Shown here: positions 1-10,497 of the stretch, in pieces
Layout: the number at the start of each line of letters is the position of its first letter
How positions within the stretch are numbered: the stretch's first letter is position 1
Source: Diplolepis rosae
Taxonomy: Eukaryota; Arthropoda; Insecta; Hymenoptera; Diplolepididae
Length of the DNA stretch: 64,000 nucleotides
Direction: 5' to 3'
Assembly (NCBI GenBank): GCA_030998225.1
Contig: JAPYXD010000714.1
Span: 5,208,001 to 5,272,000 of the forward strand
The notes under the pieces: model-generated
Told to the model about the DNA's origin: nothing
Databases searched by the model: none
The model's input: only the letters and a program-made list of their open reading frames with translations
Made by a program: the position numbers and the translations under genes

Positions 1-253
1 ATTGTTATTCAATAATCTTCACGAAATTTCATGAGTAATAATTGCCTAATGAATATCTACGTTGTTCAATAAGAAGTATTGAATTCGTGCAAAAAATGAT
101 TATTTGTTAATTTTTGTAAGTTTCATAAAAAGTAGTTGAAAACAGTAGTAATATTTTTTTTTTTTTCATAAAATTCGACTTTCAATTCCATTCTCATAAC
201 GTTACTTTATCAGAAAACTCATAATAAACTTATTCGATTGTTATAAGGTCGAG
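1..253 (+). repeat. Left arm of a long inverted repeat
   Basis: The first ~253 bases read as the reverse complement of 6876-7131, with scattered mismatches and small gaps. The outermost bases (ATTGTTATTCAATAATCTT) pair with the end of the right arm. The window begins exactly here, so the arm may extend further left. The arrangement looks like the terminal inverted repeats of a ~7.1-kb element or foldback. No transposase is visible between the arms. Confidence 0.75.
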
Positions 254-304
254 ACCTACTAAAATACCTCATATCGAAGTTTCAGAAAACTTTAATAATG
301 ATTG

Positions 305-660
305 TAAAATGACATGTTTGATAACATGTCTGCTATTATATTGACCCAAAATGCACGGAATTTTTATTAATTTCTCTTTGTTTTGGCATAGGTTCAGATT
401 CTTTTTATTTTCATCGATTCAAAATTATCAGTTTTGGATATAAAAATACGTGAAAAAGGAAGGCAAACGTTTCGGCCACAAATGGGGGCTCTCTTCAATG
501 CTATAATTTAAAAGATTAATTTAAAATTTCTGCAAAAGACTAAAATATAGGAGATAATTAAAATAAGAATAATCATAGAACTCAAAAACTTATCACATAG
601 ATTGCAAAAGAATCTGACCCTATCCCAAAACAACGAGAAATTAATACAAATTCTTTAATA
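305..660. mobile_element. Penelope-like relic with inverted halves
   Basis: Bases 308-355 resemble 14836-14883, the unpaired tail of the large palindromic element (shared words such as TGACATGTTT and ATTGACCCA). Bases 461-501 match the motif in that element's arms almost perfectly. Bases 356-405 also reappear inverted at 610-655, so this copy is a compact stem-loop around the motif. No reverse transcriptase is present. Assignment to Penelope-like elements is inferred from the inverted terminal structure and the hammerhead-like core. Confidence 0.5.
470..498 (-). ncRNA. Hammerhead-like core, degenerate
   Basis: Read on the minus strand, this has a TTGAAGA box (first base C changed to T), an 18-nt spacer able to form a short stem (GCC with GGC), and then GAAAC. 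The box-to-GAAA span is 29 nt, identical to three other copies in the window. Stems I and III could not be completed by eye, so catalytic activity is not claimed. Confidence 0.3.
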
Positions 661-680
661 ATGATGTCAGTCACTAGAAT

Positions 681-1310
681 ATGCATATTGTACATAATGA
701 AAAATTCAAAATGTATAACATACAATTTGGTGGAGGCTGGGATGGTCATGGAGGATTTAATCATCCTATAATTGCAGGAATTTCCTTAAGATTCAATAAC
801 CCAGGTAGAAATTTACAATTGGCTCGGTACTGCGCCAGTACCGCCGAAGGATTTCTGGTACTGGCGCGGTGCAGGCGTAATACCGGATTCCAATTGGCTC
901 GGTACTGGCATTATTCCAAAAGGTAACTCAGCTGAGAGTTCTCTGTCAGTATTGGGGCGGTACTTCAGATAGTATTATGCCTGTACTGAAAGTCTGTGCT
1001 GGCGCGGTACTGGGATTATTCCAACAGATAACTCGGCTGGAAGTTCTCTGTCAGTACTGGGGCGGTACTGGGAAATGTACCGAAAATCTGTATTGTACTA
1101 AGATGAAAAGTACAGGGAAAGTTCGAGTTAATACTAATATTTACCGTTTTTAAATTGGGCAGAAGTTCAAGACGTCACCACAGACGAAATTGAAAAATAA
1201 ATTTTAAAAATTCAAATCCGCACAAAAAAGTGAAATGACCATAACAAACGCACATTACGTGCTTTTGCAATAAAAAAAAAGAAAACAACAAATTGAGACT
1301 CAATAAAAGA
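681..1310. repeat. GC-rich GGTACTGG repeat cluster, left half
   Basis: From ~815 the words GGTACTGG, GGCGCGGTACTGG and CCAGTACCG recur in both orientations. A unit of about 105 bp is repeated at ~898-965 and ~1005-1072 (shared text around ATTATTCCA and GTTCTCTGTCAGTA). The 81-aa open frame that starts at 681 runs through these repeats and is not considered coding. Confidence 0.6.
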
Positions 1311-1650
1311 ATTCGAGACGGTCGTATAGGACACGAATTTCAAATTTATGAAAAAACCATAAGCCTGTGTTATCTATATTTGCCACCGGCTGAAAGAATA
1401 CACGAAGAGACATTACTAAAAAAATATAAACTATAAAAAACTACCCCGCGTGGTATCATTACGGCTCATAAATTTGAAATACGTGTCCTATACGACCGTC
1501 TCGACATCAATTTCTGTGCCGTAATGCTACCACGCGAGGTAGTTTTTTATGATGTATACTTTTTTAGTAATGTTTCTTCGTGTATTTTTTCAGTCGGTGC
1601 CAAATATAGATAAGACACGCTTATGGTTTTTTCATAAATTTGAAATACCA
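1311..1650. repeat. Hairpin with ~130-bp arms
   Basis: Bases 1337-1466 pair with 1519-1648. The loop (1466-1503) is an inverted copy of 1315-1351, a segment containing the word GACGGTCGTATAGGACACG. The hairpin therefore contains a nested second inverted repeat. GC-rich GGTACTGG repeats flank it on both sides (815-1090 and 1650-1810), as expected for one composite foldback element. Confidence 0.7.
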
Positions 1651-2460
1651 GTACCGCGCGAACGCTCGGCATAAATCCCTAAGTCGGCTTCTAGCCAGCA
1701 TTTGACTCCATACTGGGGCAGTACTATACCAGTACCGCGCCAACGCTCGGCGCGGTACTAATGATCAGTACTGGCATTGCTCCTTATTTACAACTGGCGC
1801 GGTAGAATGTCGTTTGTAAGATCCGGCATAAGTCCGACTTTTCCACCTGGGAAGACTTGCAAGAAAATTTATCCATAATTTTCGTGAACGTCCATAACGA
1901 TACAAAACTTATGAATCCCTAAAGATTTCAAATATTGTATGGAACGTAGTTGAAGTTTTTCTCGGACATTTAAAAATTGCCATGATATCTACCTTTTTTC
2001 AAAAGTTTCGATTATCTGCAGTTTATTTTTTTTTAATTTACTTTAAAATTTTCACCTCTAATAGAAAAAATTCGAAAAATCGTATGATTCACGCGTAAAA
2101 AATTCGTCGAAGCTTGTGTGTAATTTACAAGCAATGCGGTCGTTGTGGGCGTGTGCTGGCGCTATGTACACTATCGGTCAAAATTGTGGGACCACCTGTT
2201 TTTCGATAATTGCTTAAATTATCTTAATTTGTATTATGTGAGTGAACAGATTTGTTCTCTTAATTAAATTCAAAGCTATCAAAATTCTTCATAAAATGAG
2301 CCCAGCATGAATTCGTTTTGTTAATTTTTGAAGAAGTTATTGCAGAAAAAGTCAAAATTTCAATGCTTTCTTAAATTTGAAATAACTTTCGAAATAATAA
2401 ACATTTTTTATTGTTCTTGGTCTAATTTTGAAGCTTAATTTCTACAAAATCGAACAAAAT
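1651..2460. other. Right GC-repeat flank, then unassigned DNA
   Basis: From 1651 to ~1810 the CCAGTACCGCGC and CGCTCGGC words recur, mirroring the left flank. The rest is AT-rich with no open frame. Bases 2171-2195 (CGGTCAAAATTGTGGGACCA) resemble the outer end of a Tc1/mariner-type element, but no matching end was found. Confidence 0.4.
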
Positions 2461-2463
2461 TCT

Positions 2464-3115
2464 TGGTAATTTTCGCTATAAGTCTATTGCTTTCAGGAAA
2501 AAAATTCTCAATAACCTCCAAAGTACCGCAGTATTGGGAATTTTTTTCTTGAAAGCAATAGACTTATAGCGAAAGTTACCAGGGATAAAAAGTTCTTAAA
2601 ATTGGTGAAAGAATACATACAAATTTTTTTCGGGTTGATTTGAGCAATTTATTTATTTTGAAAAAATTATGCTATTTCCAAAATTGAAAAGTTGCCCGAA
2701 ACGTTTTGAAAAAATTCAGAAGTATTCTTTGAGTGTTTCTAAGAACTTTTCATTCTCAGTGATTTCCTCGGTTTGTTCGTATTTTCTGACAAAGAAATCC
2801 TGAATTTATTCCTGAAAATTTTGTAATTCGGGCGCCATTTTGTAAAGACAAAAGTGGAAAACTAATCTCTGAACCACACCTTTTTAAAATTCAGACATTT
2901 ATTCCACAGGTTATAAATGTTCCAGGTCGTTGACATACCGGGAAACCTTTCAAAACTCGCTTTCAAAAAAAAAAAGATCGAAAAAATCGCGCTTTTTTCT
3001 TTTAACTGAATATTTTTATAATTAATGATTTTTTAGATCAATTTAGTATTTACCATTGGAAAGGGCACGTCTTGAACTTCACAAATATGTCCCTCTCAAT
3101 TTTTTCAGTCGCGAA
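2464..3115 (+). repeat. Foldback-plus-tail repeat, copy 1
   Basis: Bases 2464-2507 and 2538-2580 form a hairpin. The downstream part (~2690-3115) is similar, in the same orientation, to 11800-12230. Shared features are a GGGCGCCATTTTG word, a TTCAGACATTTATT word and a stretch reading like GGCACGTCTTGAAC. The similarity is clearly diverged, so these are two old copies of one repeat family. No coding potential was seen. Confidence 0.6.
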
Positions 3116-3540
3116 TAGCATAAGTTACACGGCCTCAAAGACCGGTGCATCGTTTATGCCATTTTGACCCTTTAAGGGTTAAACACATTTACAGAGACAA
3201 TTACGTGAAATACCGATGCAATGTAAGAAAATGAGTTTTATAGTTGCCGGTAGTCTACTACGATCGGAACTAAAAGCGTGTTGTACTGAGATTATAAAAT
3301 TTTTAAAATCTTCATACAATAAAGTTTACGGGTGTGAACGAAGTTAAAGCCCATTTGTCAGATTTTATAATTATTTCTGTAAATTTTATATTATACAATA
3401 TAAATTTTATTGAAAAGTATGTTGGGTAGAACAAGTTACTATAAAAAAGGAAAATGGCAGATGATGTCAGATAATTATTTCAAACTTTAGTTTTATTGTG
3501 GAAAAAATGTACATGACAATGTTAATAATTATGTCTATTT

Positions 3541-4116
3541 TGTCACGTCCCGCGACGTATTTGAATGTATATAATACACACAGGCTGGATTGAGTTAAGA
3601 AATCTATGAAAAAATCGATAAAGGGAAATAAGGAGTAGGGGAAGTAGGGAGCAGTATAGGGCCCCTTCTCCTCTAAGAAGATATGACTACGTCACGATTT
3701 TCGCTGACCGTCAATTTGTATGAAAAAATATAAAAGAGGCCCACACCAAGAGCAAGCAGTCAGTAAATTCTTCGTCTAGTTCGACACTTAAATTTTCCTT
3801 CGGATTTATAACCGGTCTCGCGACAATAGTCCAGTGCGGCATTTCAATTTAACTTCGAAAATCTCTGAGTTTGAGATTAATAAAATTCGACCGGGACAAT
3901 TTAAAATCAAAGTTCGGGAGTCGTAAAAGTCATCGTGGACTTGTATAGATCTTTGTAAAGATCTTCGAACAGTGTCATAAATTTGGATCTCCGCCCTTTA
4001 CGGAATATAACTGTGCGGCCTATAACTCCGTCTCTCTCACACACTTGGAATACACTTGTGGGGATCCAGTACTTACAACTCACCGCCGTGTGGATTAACC
4101 CTCAACATAAAGGTAC

Positions 4117-4155
<39 letters not shown>

Positions 4156-4396
4156 ATTCTTTGTCTCTTTCTCACCCACGTACCAACCAGCCTGTGCCTA
4201 CATTATATAAGAATTGTCTTAACGAATGTGTATTCTGACCTTTTAACCAATAAAATAAATTCAATTTGTATTATTTTCATAATCATTGTGTCTTTTATTG
4301 ACTTATCCTCATCCCTAAGCGAGGATCATTCGATCCTAACTTAAAACGAGGAATCTTCGATCAAAGTAAGTATATTTGCGTACTTGTGACGTAACA
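3541..4396 (+). mobile_element. Solo LTR with ATTT target duplication
   Basis: The segment starts TGTCACGTC and ends GACGTAACA (TG...CA). It is flanked on both sides by ATTT (3537-3540 and 4397-4400). A second, inverted copy lies at 44477-45357. A TATAAAAG box at 3729-3736 is followed ~31 bases later by a TCAGT initiator (3760-3764). A polyadenylation signal AATAAA lies at 4249-4254. A CT microsatellite occupies ~4123-4150. No internal retrotransposon region is attached, so this is a solo LTR left by LTR-LTR recombination. The 4-bp duplication fits a gypsy-type integrase. Confidence 0.85.
3729..3764 (+). promoter_or_regulatory. LTR core promoter (TATA plus initiator)
   Basis: TATAAAAG starts at 3729 and the arthropod-type initiator TCAGT covers 3760-3764. 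The spacing of ~31-33 bases is canonical for RNA polymerase II. It would mark the U3/R boundary of the LTR. Confidence 0.6.
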
Positions 4397-4400
4397 ATTT

Positions 4401-4732
4401 CACTGTAAAATTAAAATGTGAAATAATTATTTATTTATTATTACTTATTATCATCATTTCCCTATTACTGTTTTTTAAAATAATTTATTTTGCCTGGCAT
4501 GTTACTTTCCAGTCAAATTATTATTTACAAGTATTAGAAATATAAAATAGGCCCTCAATTCCGCTCATAAACTGGGAATAATTAATTAAAACTGTTTAAA
4601 ATCATTAACTGGGTACCTGGAGGGATCCATCAGGGGCCTATTTTCTCCGGTCAGTGCCCGACTTGAGATAGGGCAATCCAGCCTGGCCCCGGTGAAAACC
4701 CAACATTCAATTCCGCACGGGGACAGACACTT
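4401..4732. other. Unassigned AT-rich flank
   Basis: No open frame of note. A moderately GC-rich piece at 4610-4720 has short inverted words but no recognisable element. Confidence 0.3.
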
Positions 4733-4858
4733 TCGTAAAAACCCTTTTTTCTGACTCAGGGGGTCTCAAAACGTAAAGATTTGATAAAAGTTTCGAAAGT
4801 CATTTTTCACATAAAACCAATACCTTCTCATCCATGATGAGAATGTAAAAATGAGATA
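4733..4858 (+). repeat. Conserved repeat tail, copy 1
   Basis: Nearly identical to 13338-13456. Both begin ACTTTCGTAAAAACC, carry CTCAGGGGGTCTCAAAACGT and end in GATGAGAATGTAAAA. The longer copy is preceded by CAGACAGACACA-type tandem words. I read it as the conserved 3' end of a dispersed repeat family of unknown class. Confidence 0.7.
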
Positions 4859-4859
4859 C

Positions 4860-5760
4860 TAGAATGTTGGATAATACCTTATATCATCTAGGTTATGCTA
4901 TATCATATCTAATATATTCTCTTAAATATACAAGATATCAATGGCCAATAACAGTTTATATTCAAAATTTAAAATATTAGATATTAAACTTTAATATTTA
5001 AGATGTTATGAACAGTAGCGTGCACGTGCCTGAAGGAAAGTCACGTGATCAGAGTCTTTGAATTTCATATAAAATTTGTCTATCGCGCTCGCCCATAGCT
5101 TTTTTGGTCTGGTGGTTTGAAATGAATTTTCGAACCTCTCAATAGCACGTTCTCTGTATAACCGTTTTTAAATTCAACATCGAATTGGTATTTGCTTACT
5201 GGAATTCGTAATAGATTCCATATGTTTACAATTATGTTGAACGTTTCTATAATCTCCATTTTTCAACAGGTTGCCTTGACTTTCAGAATAATCAACCAAA
5301 TATGGACTTGCGAAAACTCTTAGATCGAGGAATTCAAGAAAGAAAGGAGATAATAAGAATATTTTGAATTCCTTAATCAATCATTATTTATATCATGTTA
5401 TATTTTCTTAATTTCATTTTTTTACTTTCAATTTTTCAATCAGCATTTTTACATAATTATTAGACAATTGCATTCAATGACATAAATATTGACTTTAATT
5501 ATCTAAGATATTACAGTTTAATATCTCAAATACTATAACCTGATATCTATAATGTATTTCAGTTTAACATCTGAGATAATTCAAAATTAGCATATTGGGT
5601 TCTATAGTTTAATATCTTAGATATTCCTAAAAAAACATCTTTTTTTTAACATCTAGAGATACTTTGTTTCAATATCTAGATGGCTGTCCCATAGTTAATT
5701 CGCTTATATATTGTCTGCTAATATCAAGATATTGCGGTTTACTATCTATTTTTCTCCGTG
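4860..5760. other. AT-rich stretch dense in AATATCT/AGATATT
   Basis: The palindromic words AATATCT, AGATATT and ATATCTAAGATATT occur many times at 4880-5010 and 5500-5760, in both orientations and without a fixed period. The middle (5010-5500) is unremarkable. No gene is supported. Confidence 0.5.
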
Positions 5761-6127
5761 TGGGTCAAAAATGACCTACGTGGTACTTCTAATGTTAATG
5801 ATATAATTTACAGAAGTAATTAAAATCGATAATCTCGGAAAAATGGTGAGTCCTTGAGATTTCATCGAATGAATTCGTCAAGTTTACCCCCCTCCCCCCA
5901 CTTCTCACACGCCGCTTTTTGTAGAATTAGGAAGGACCTTGTAGGATCATCGTATACATTCTTGCGAATTTTGAAAAATTTGTAATGTTTGTATCGGTAT
6001 GGACGTTCAAAATAATTATTAATAAATTTACAAGTAAATAAATTTTCACTCTTTTTCACAAAGTGACTTTTGACCGAATAATCATGTGAACTTTTATAAG
6101 AGTGATCAATTTTTAAGTATAGCTATA
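5761..6127. other. No recognisable feature
   Basis: AT-rich sequence with only a short minus-strand open frame (5862-6059) that has no motif. I see no gene here. Confidence 0.3.
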
Positions 6128-6332
6128 CTCTCTAAATCTGAATCAGTCAAATCAGTGATTTGCCTCTTCACTGATTCATCAGTGAAAAAATATTTTTCGC
6201 TGTCAAATCAGTCCATTTTCACTGAAATAATCAGTGAAATTTGACTGATTTGCAGTAACCTCTTTTTAGCTATTTGAATCAGTCAAATTTTACTGATAAT
6301 CAGTAGATTTTGACTGATTTAAATTTAGAGAG
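6128..6332. mobile_element. MITE with CTCTCTAAAT ends, TA target
   Basis: A 205-bp element that begins CTCTCTAAATCTGAATC and ends with the inverted form (AAATTTAGAGAG). TA dinucleotides flank it at 6126-6127 and 6333-6334. The interior is made of repeated TCAGTGATTT, AATCAGT and ACTGATT words in both orientations, so the whole can fold back. A second copy lies at 43981-44161. The TA target points to a Tc1/mariner-type transposase acting in trans. Confidence 0.75.
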
Positions 6333-6334
6333 TA

Positions 6335-6875
6335 ACTGACATGTAATTACTAAAAATTGTGAAGAAGCACGTGACTTTATCAAGATTATTTTTCATTAAG
6401 TGTAGCTAACTCGTTTCGAGTGGAATCCAGAGTAGATACTAACGGAGTTACTGATGGAGATCGTGCTCAGAAGTCGTATAATCCATCATTTCATCATCTT
6501 TTATTTTGAACAACTATAACATTCTCAGTCGCACAAAACAAAACTTCAACTATGAATTTTTCTACTCTCGTTAAAGTCACTCATTGCTTTGTTTGCTTTG
6601 TACTGCTCTAGTTTAAGCCAGTTACATATGGGATAATACTAATTTAACTGAGTCGAACTATGGTGATTATACCTCTTGTTTTGATTCACTTGAGTAATAA
6701 CAGTTCAAATTTTCACCTTATTTGAAAAAGCAATCTATTTCGCTCTATTCGAGCCAAATGTCCTGTAAACAAAAGTGAATCTGATTTTACTCGAAAAATT
6801 AGTAAAAATTTAATTTTTAAAATATTAAAGAGTAGGATCATTATGAATGAAACTGTCTAAAACTTAGATATTGAC
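6335..6875. other. No recognisable feature
   Basis: AT-rich sequence between the MITE and the right inverted arm. No open frame or repeat was recognised. Confidence 0.3.
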
Positions 6876-7131
6876 CTCGACCTTATAACAATCGAATAGG
6901 TTTATTATAAGTTTTCTGATGAAGTAACGTTTAAAAAATTACATTTAAAGTCGAATTTCATCACAAAATTGAAAAATTGTTAATACTGTTTTTAACTACT
7001 TTTTTTAAAACTTACAAAAACTGGAAAATAATAATTTTTCTCACGAATTTGAAAATTCTTATTGAACAACGTAGATAACAATTAGGCAATGATTTTCTCA
7101 TGGAATTTCGTTAAGATTATTGAATAACAAT
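6876..7131 (-). repeat. Right arm of the long inverted repeat
   Basis: This is the inverted partner of 1-253. It ends about 40 bases before the first open frame of the decayed copia element, so the two elements abut or one was cut by the other. Confidence 0.75.
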
Positions 7132-7168
7132 TGCAAGAAATCATAATCAACTATAAATAATTTAAGAT

Positions 7169-7519
7169 ATGAAAAATAACAACAAATGGGAAATACTTAC
7201 AGATGAAGAGTGGGAGGTGAAAAGACGTAAATTGATGCGAAAGATGGAAGAACTTGGATGGTTTGCCTCGCAAAATCGGCAAGAAAGTCAATTCTGTTGC
7301 CATGGAAATAAAGTTGTGTTCGGTCCGTTCGATGGGAGTTACCAAATAACTGCAGGTGGGTTTCAAAGATTTGTTTTAAGAATTGATGATGTGACACAAT
7401 ATAAATCTGACCAGATTCTAAGAAATAATTCAATGTATAATTATTTTTATGAAATATTGTCAAAGGGTGAAAATTGGGTAGACCTGTTATTTGGGAATAT
7501 CGTCTTTTCATCGGACTAA
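7169..7519 (+). CDS. Unassigned open frame at the start of the copia remnant
   Basis: A 116-codon ATG-initiated frame lies upstream of the copia gag region in the same strand. It is rich in charged residues at the N-terminus and has no motif I recognise. It could be leader sequence of the copia element, a fragment of an older gag, or chance. The following 250 bases are noncoding and carry two copies of an AGGTGGAAGTC word (7547 and 7589). Confidence 0.25.
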   Translation: MKNNNKWEILTDEEWEVKRRKLMRKMEELGWFASQNRQESQFCCHGNKVVFGPFDGSYQITAGGFQRFVLRIDDVTQYKSDQILRNNSMYNYFYEILSKGENWVDLLFGNIVFSSD

Positions 7520-7772
7520 AATTTGTTCAACTTGTTCGGTTGTTCAGGTGGAAGTCGACTGAAATTTGAGTGACTTGTTCGTTTACTTAGGTGGAAGTCT
7601 AGCGCCCCAAAATTAAACGCCCGGGTGACTTGAAATATATTTAAGAATTGATAAGAAATGAAAGAATTGATAAGGAAAGAAAGAATTGAAAACATTTGAC
7701 ATCAATATTTGATTAAGAGATAGTATAAAGAAAGGTAAGGAAGTGAAAGAAATGTAATGAAATGACAAAGAT

Positions 7773-8453
7773 TTGAAATTATTCACAGACAAAGTGACGT
7801 TCGGTCTTTCCCTCTGGGAAGCTCTCCAAAGGAAGCTTCAGGGAGGAGCGTTCATTTTTGAAGGCGGCGCAGGTCGAAAAATCCCAAAGGACTCAAAAGT
7901 TATTAACTTGACAAATCCCAAAGAGATTCTTGAAAAGATCAGAAATTTGAAAAGAAGTGAGTTGAATACGAATTCATCAACAATTAGAACCAAGCTTTAC
8001 GATATGATATATGTACCGGAAAAAATAAAAGCCTCGGAATTTTGGGACAAGTTTGAAGATTAGATAAGAGAGTATGAAAGTTTACCAGATGTGCCCCCAT
8101 TGTCTGAATTAGAGAAAAGAGACGCAATGTATAAAGCAATAAAAGACACCGTTCCAAGCGTCAAGAGTGCAGAATTTCTGACGAAAACACAGTCTGGAAA
8201 GGGTTTGAGTTATGAACAACTAAAATCCTATATTATCCTGGATGAGGCTGATAACGATATGGGATACAATGCGAGAGCCGTGTTCCACACAAATAGAGGG
8301 GTGTCTAAAGAAAGATACTACGGATGTGATGATGTGGGACACATTCATGCCCTAGAAGTGATGTCAAAAAAAGTGTTACAGCTGCAGCGATTTTGTATCG
8401 GATATCCAAGAGCATATCAAATACTGCAGAAAACGAGGAGGAGGACGTGGTAG
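7773..8453 (+). pseudogene. Copia gag, broken
   Basis: The frame opens at 7773, hits TAG at 8061-8063 and continues in the same frame to 8453. The alpha-helical, charged sequence (EKIKASEFWDKFE, LSELEKRDAMYKAIKDTVP) resembles the gag of copia elements. A degenerate zinc-knuckle follows (YYGCDDVGHIHALE, around 8310-8355), in which the first cysteine is replaced by tyrosine and the last is lost. A frameshift then moves the reading into the next frame, which carries an arginine/glycine-rich nucleic-acid-binding tail from ~8425. In a live element this protein packages the RNA. This copy cannot make a full product. Confidence 0.7.
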
Positions 8454-8484
8454 AAGGTTTGGACGCGGAATTGTCGCTAAAGGA

Positions 8485-9327
8485 GTGAACAGGTATGGTC
8501 GAAATAATTCAGGAAGTAACTTCAGAGGTGGTAGAGGAAGAGGTTTAAAAAGACGTGGAACTGGGGTGAATAACAGTAATGAAAATAAGAGAATAAAGTA
8601 TGATCAAGGAGGGGATAAGCCAAAAATTTCTAATAAAGGAAGAGGTGGAAAAATTCAACCTCACTTAGCTGAAGTCAATGACAACTACACAGGTAATATA
8701 ACATCCTTGTTGAATAAAAACAATATGTATATCTTGCATGTCGATGTCGATAATTCAGAATGTAAGAATTTAAGAACTGATATGAGAAGTGATGGAATAT
8801 TGGCAAAATTCCTACCAGATTCTGCCGTGGCAGAACATTTGACCAATACAAGATTGATATTTAAAGAGTTTAACGAAGGTAAGTGTGGAGTAATAAGATG
8901 TGCCAATAAAAGTTCGAAAGCGAACTTAGAAACGGAGAGAGAGGGTCTGGTTGAGATAGTTACGAAAAATGGTAAAAGATTCAGTATTGAAAATGTTATC
9001 TGTGCGAAAGACCTCTCAGAAAACCTTCTGTCCCTGAGAAGATTTGCAGAGTTAGGATTGGGTATATATTTGGTTAATAAAAGAATCGATATATTTGATC
9101 CTGACTCAAATGAATTGTAGATGTCTGGACTCTATCAATGTCCTTACTGGATTATCGAACTTGATGTGATGAACTCTCGAAACAAAGAGCAGGGGAGATT
9201 GATTATGGTAAATATGACAGAAAATAGCCAAGAGACGCGATACATCACAAGAAGTATAACAGGAAAACATAAATTTGACGAAAATAACAATGGTCCAGAT
9301 GAAAAGATGAGTCAAGAAGATGAGTGA
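8485..9327 (+). pseudogene. Copia gag tail and aspartic protease, broken
   Basis: The frame begins with the arginine/glycine-rich tail of gag and runs into a protease domain. The catalytic box around 8818-8850 reads DSAVAEHLTNTRLIF, so the aspartate and serine are kept but the following glycine is replaced by alanine. The protease would therefore be impaired even without the stop. A TAG at 9118-9120 interrupts the frame, which continues in phase through the post-protease linker to TGA at 9325-9327. The next ~200 bases are frameshifted. Confidence 0.7.
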
Positions 9328-9529
9328 GATGTGCGTGAAGACGACAATAAATAAAGAAGGAGTGAATTATGTAACTGAAAAACAAGAAAAGGTAAATGAT
9401 GTGGAAATGTTACATGAAGTGAAAAGATATGAAAATGATGTAACAGATAAAAACCTAAGAAGTGCACCATATGAAAAGTCAAATTTCGATTAATCGATTT
9501 GGGATAGGACGTGTGAGAATGAAAATCAT

Positions 9530-10455
9530 TTGATTGCGCTTGAAATTCCCGAAAATGAATCACCTTTCAGTAAAAATTACAAAAGATTCGCAGTCAACAA
9601 TAAAGCTTTGTTGTGGCACGTAAGGTTCGGACATGCGTCCTTGCTTCATCTAAAAGAATTGCAAAAACAATGCCCTGAAAATAAACCTTTGCAAGATGTG
9701 ACATTTGACGAAAAGTTTCTGGATTGTGAAGTATGTTTGGTGGCAAAAGCGAAAAGAAAACCCTTTAATACGACGCGAAAAAGAGCAACTGAACCTCTCC
9801 AAATTAAACATTCAGATGTGATTGATCCGATAAATCCTGTAACTCATCCGCATGGTTACAGGTTTATCTCAGTGTTTATTGATGACTACTCAAGGTTAGC
9901 CATGGCATACCCAATGAGACACAAAAGTGAGACAGGATATTGCTTAGAAATGTTCGTAAGAAGTGCAAGAAATTTGTTAGGACGAGATGCCAAAGTGTGT
10001 TATTTAAGAAGCGATCAAGGAACTGAATATACAGGAGGATACAGTCTTAAAGTATTAGAGAAACTGGGTGCAGAAGCACAACTTGCATGTCCAGATACGC
10101 CCCAATATAACGGTGTGTCAGAAAGGTTCAACCAAACTATTCAAAATAAGGTGCGTGTTTACATGTATGACTTAAAATTACCAGATAATATGTGGGATTT
10201 TTCTTGGAAACAGCTGTGTACGCATATAATAGAACTCCACATAAATCAAACGATATGAAAATACCTTTGAGGAAATTCGCCCCAAATAAAAGCTTTGATA
10301 TGAGACAGATCAAAAGATTTGGATGTGTAGGATATGCTAAAGTCCATAGGAAAATAGGACCGAAATTTTTCTATTTGGATCAAAGAGTTGTTCTTGTGGG
10401 GTATACCCCAACAGGATTTTTGGTTTTGAAACCTGAGACTGGAAAGTATTCCTGA
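9530..10455 (+). pseudogene. Copia integrase, frameshifted
   Basis: The product would insert the element's DNA copy into the host genome. The frame starts with the gag-pre-integrase zinc region ([10 protein letters not shown] with histidines, then CEVC cysteines, ~9615-9740) and continues into the catalytic core. The D, D and E positions are all recognisable: HSDVIDP (~9810), RSDQGTEY (~10010) and GVSERFNQT (~10115). A frameshift at about 10190-10240 moves the C-terminal part into another frame, which continues to a TGA at 10453-10455. Confidence 0.8.
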
Positions 10456-10497
10456 ACAAGAAATATAAGATTTAATGAAAAGATTGTATATGGAGAT

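Noticed and set aside
2171..2195. Possible Tc1/mariner terminal sequence
   Set aside because: No matching inverted end or TA pair could be located.
3983..4238. Open frames across the CT microsatellite (also 44529-44964)
   Set aside because: Poly-serine/leucine text from a simple repeat inside the solo LTRs.
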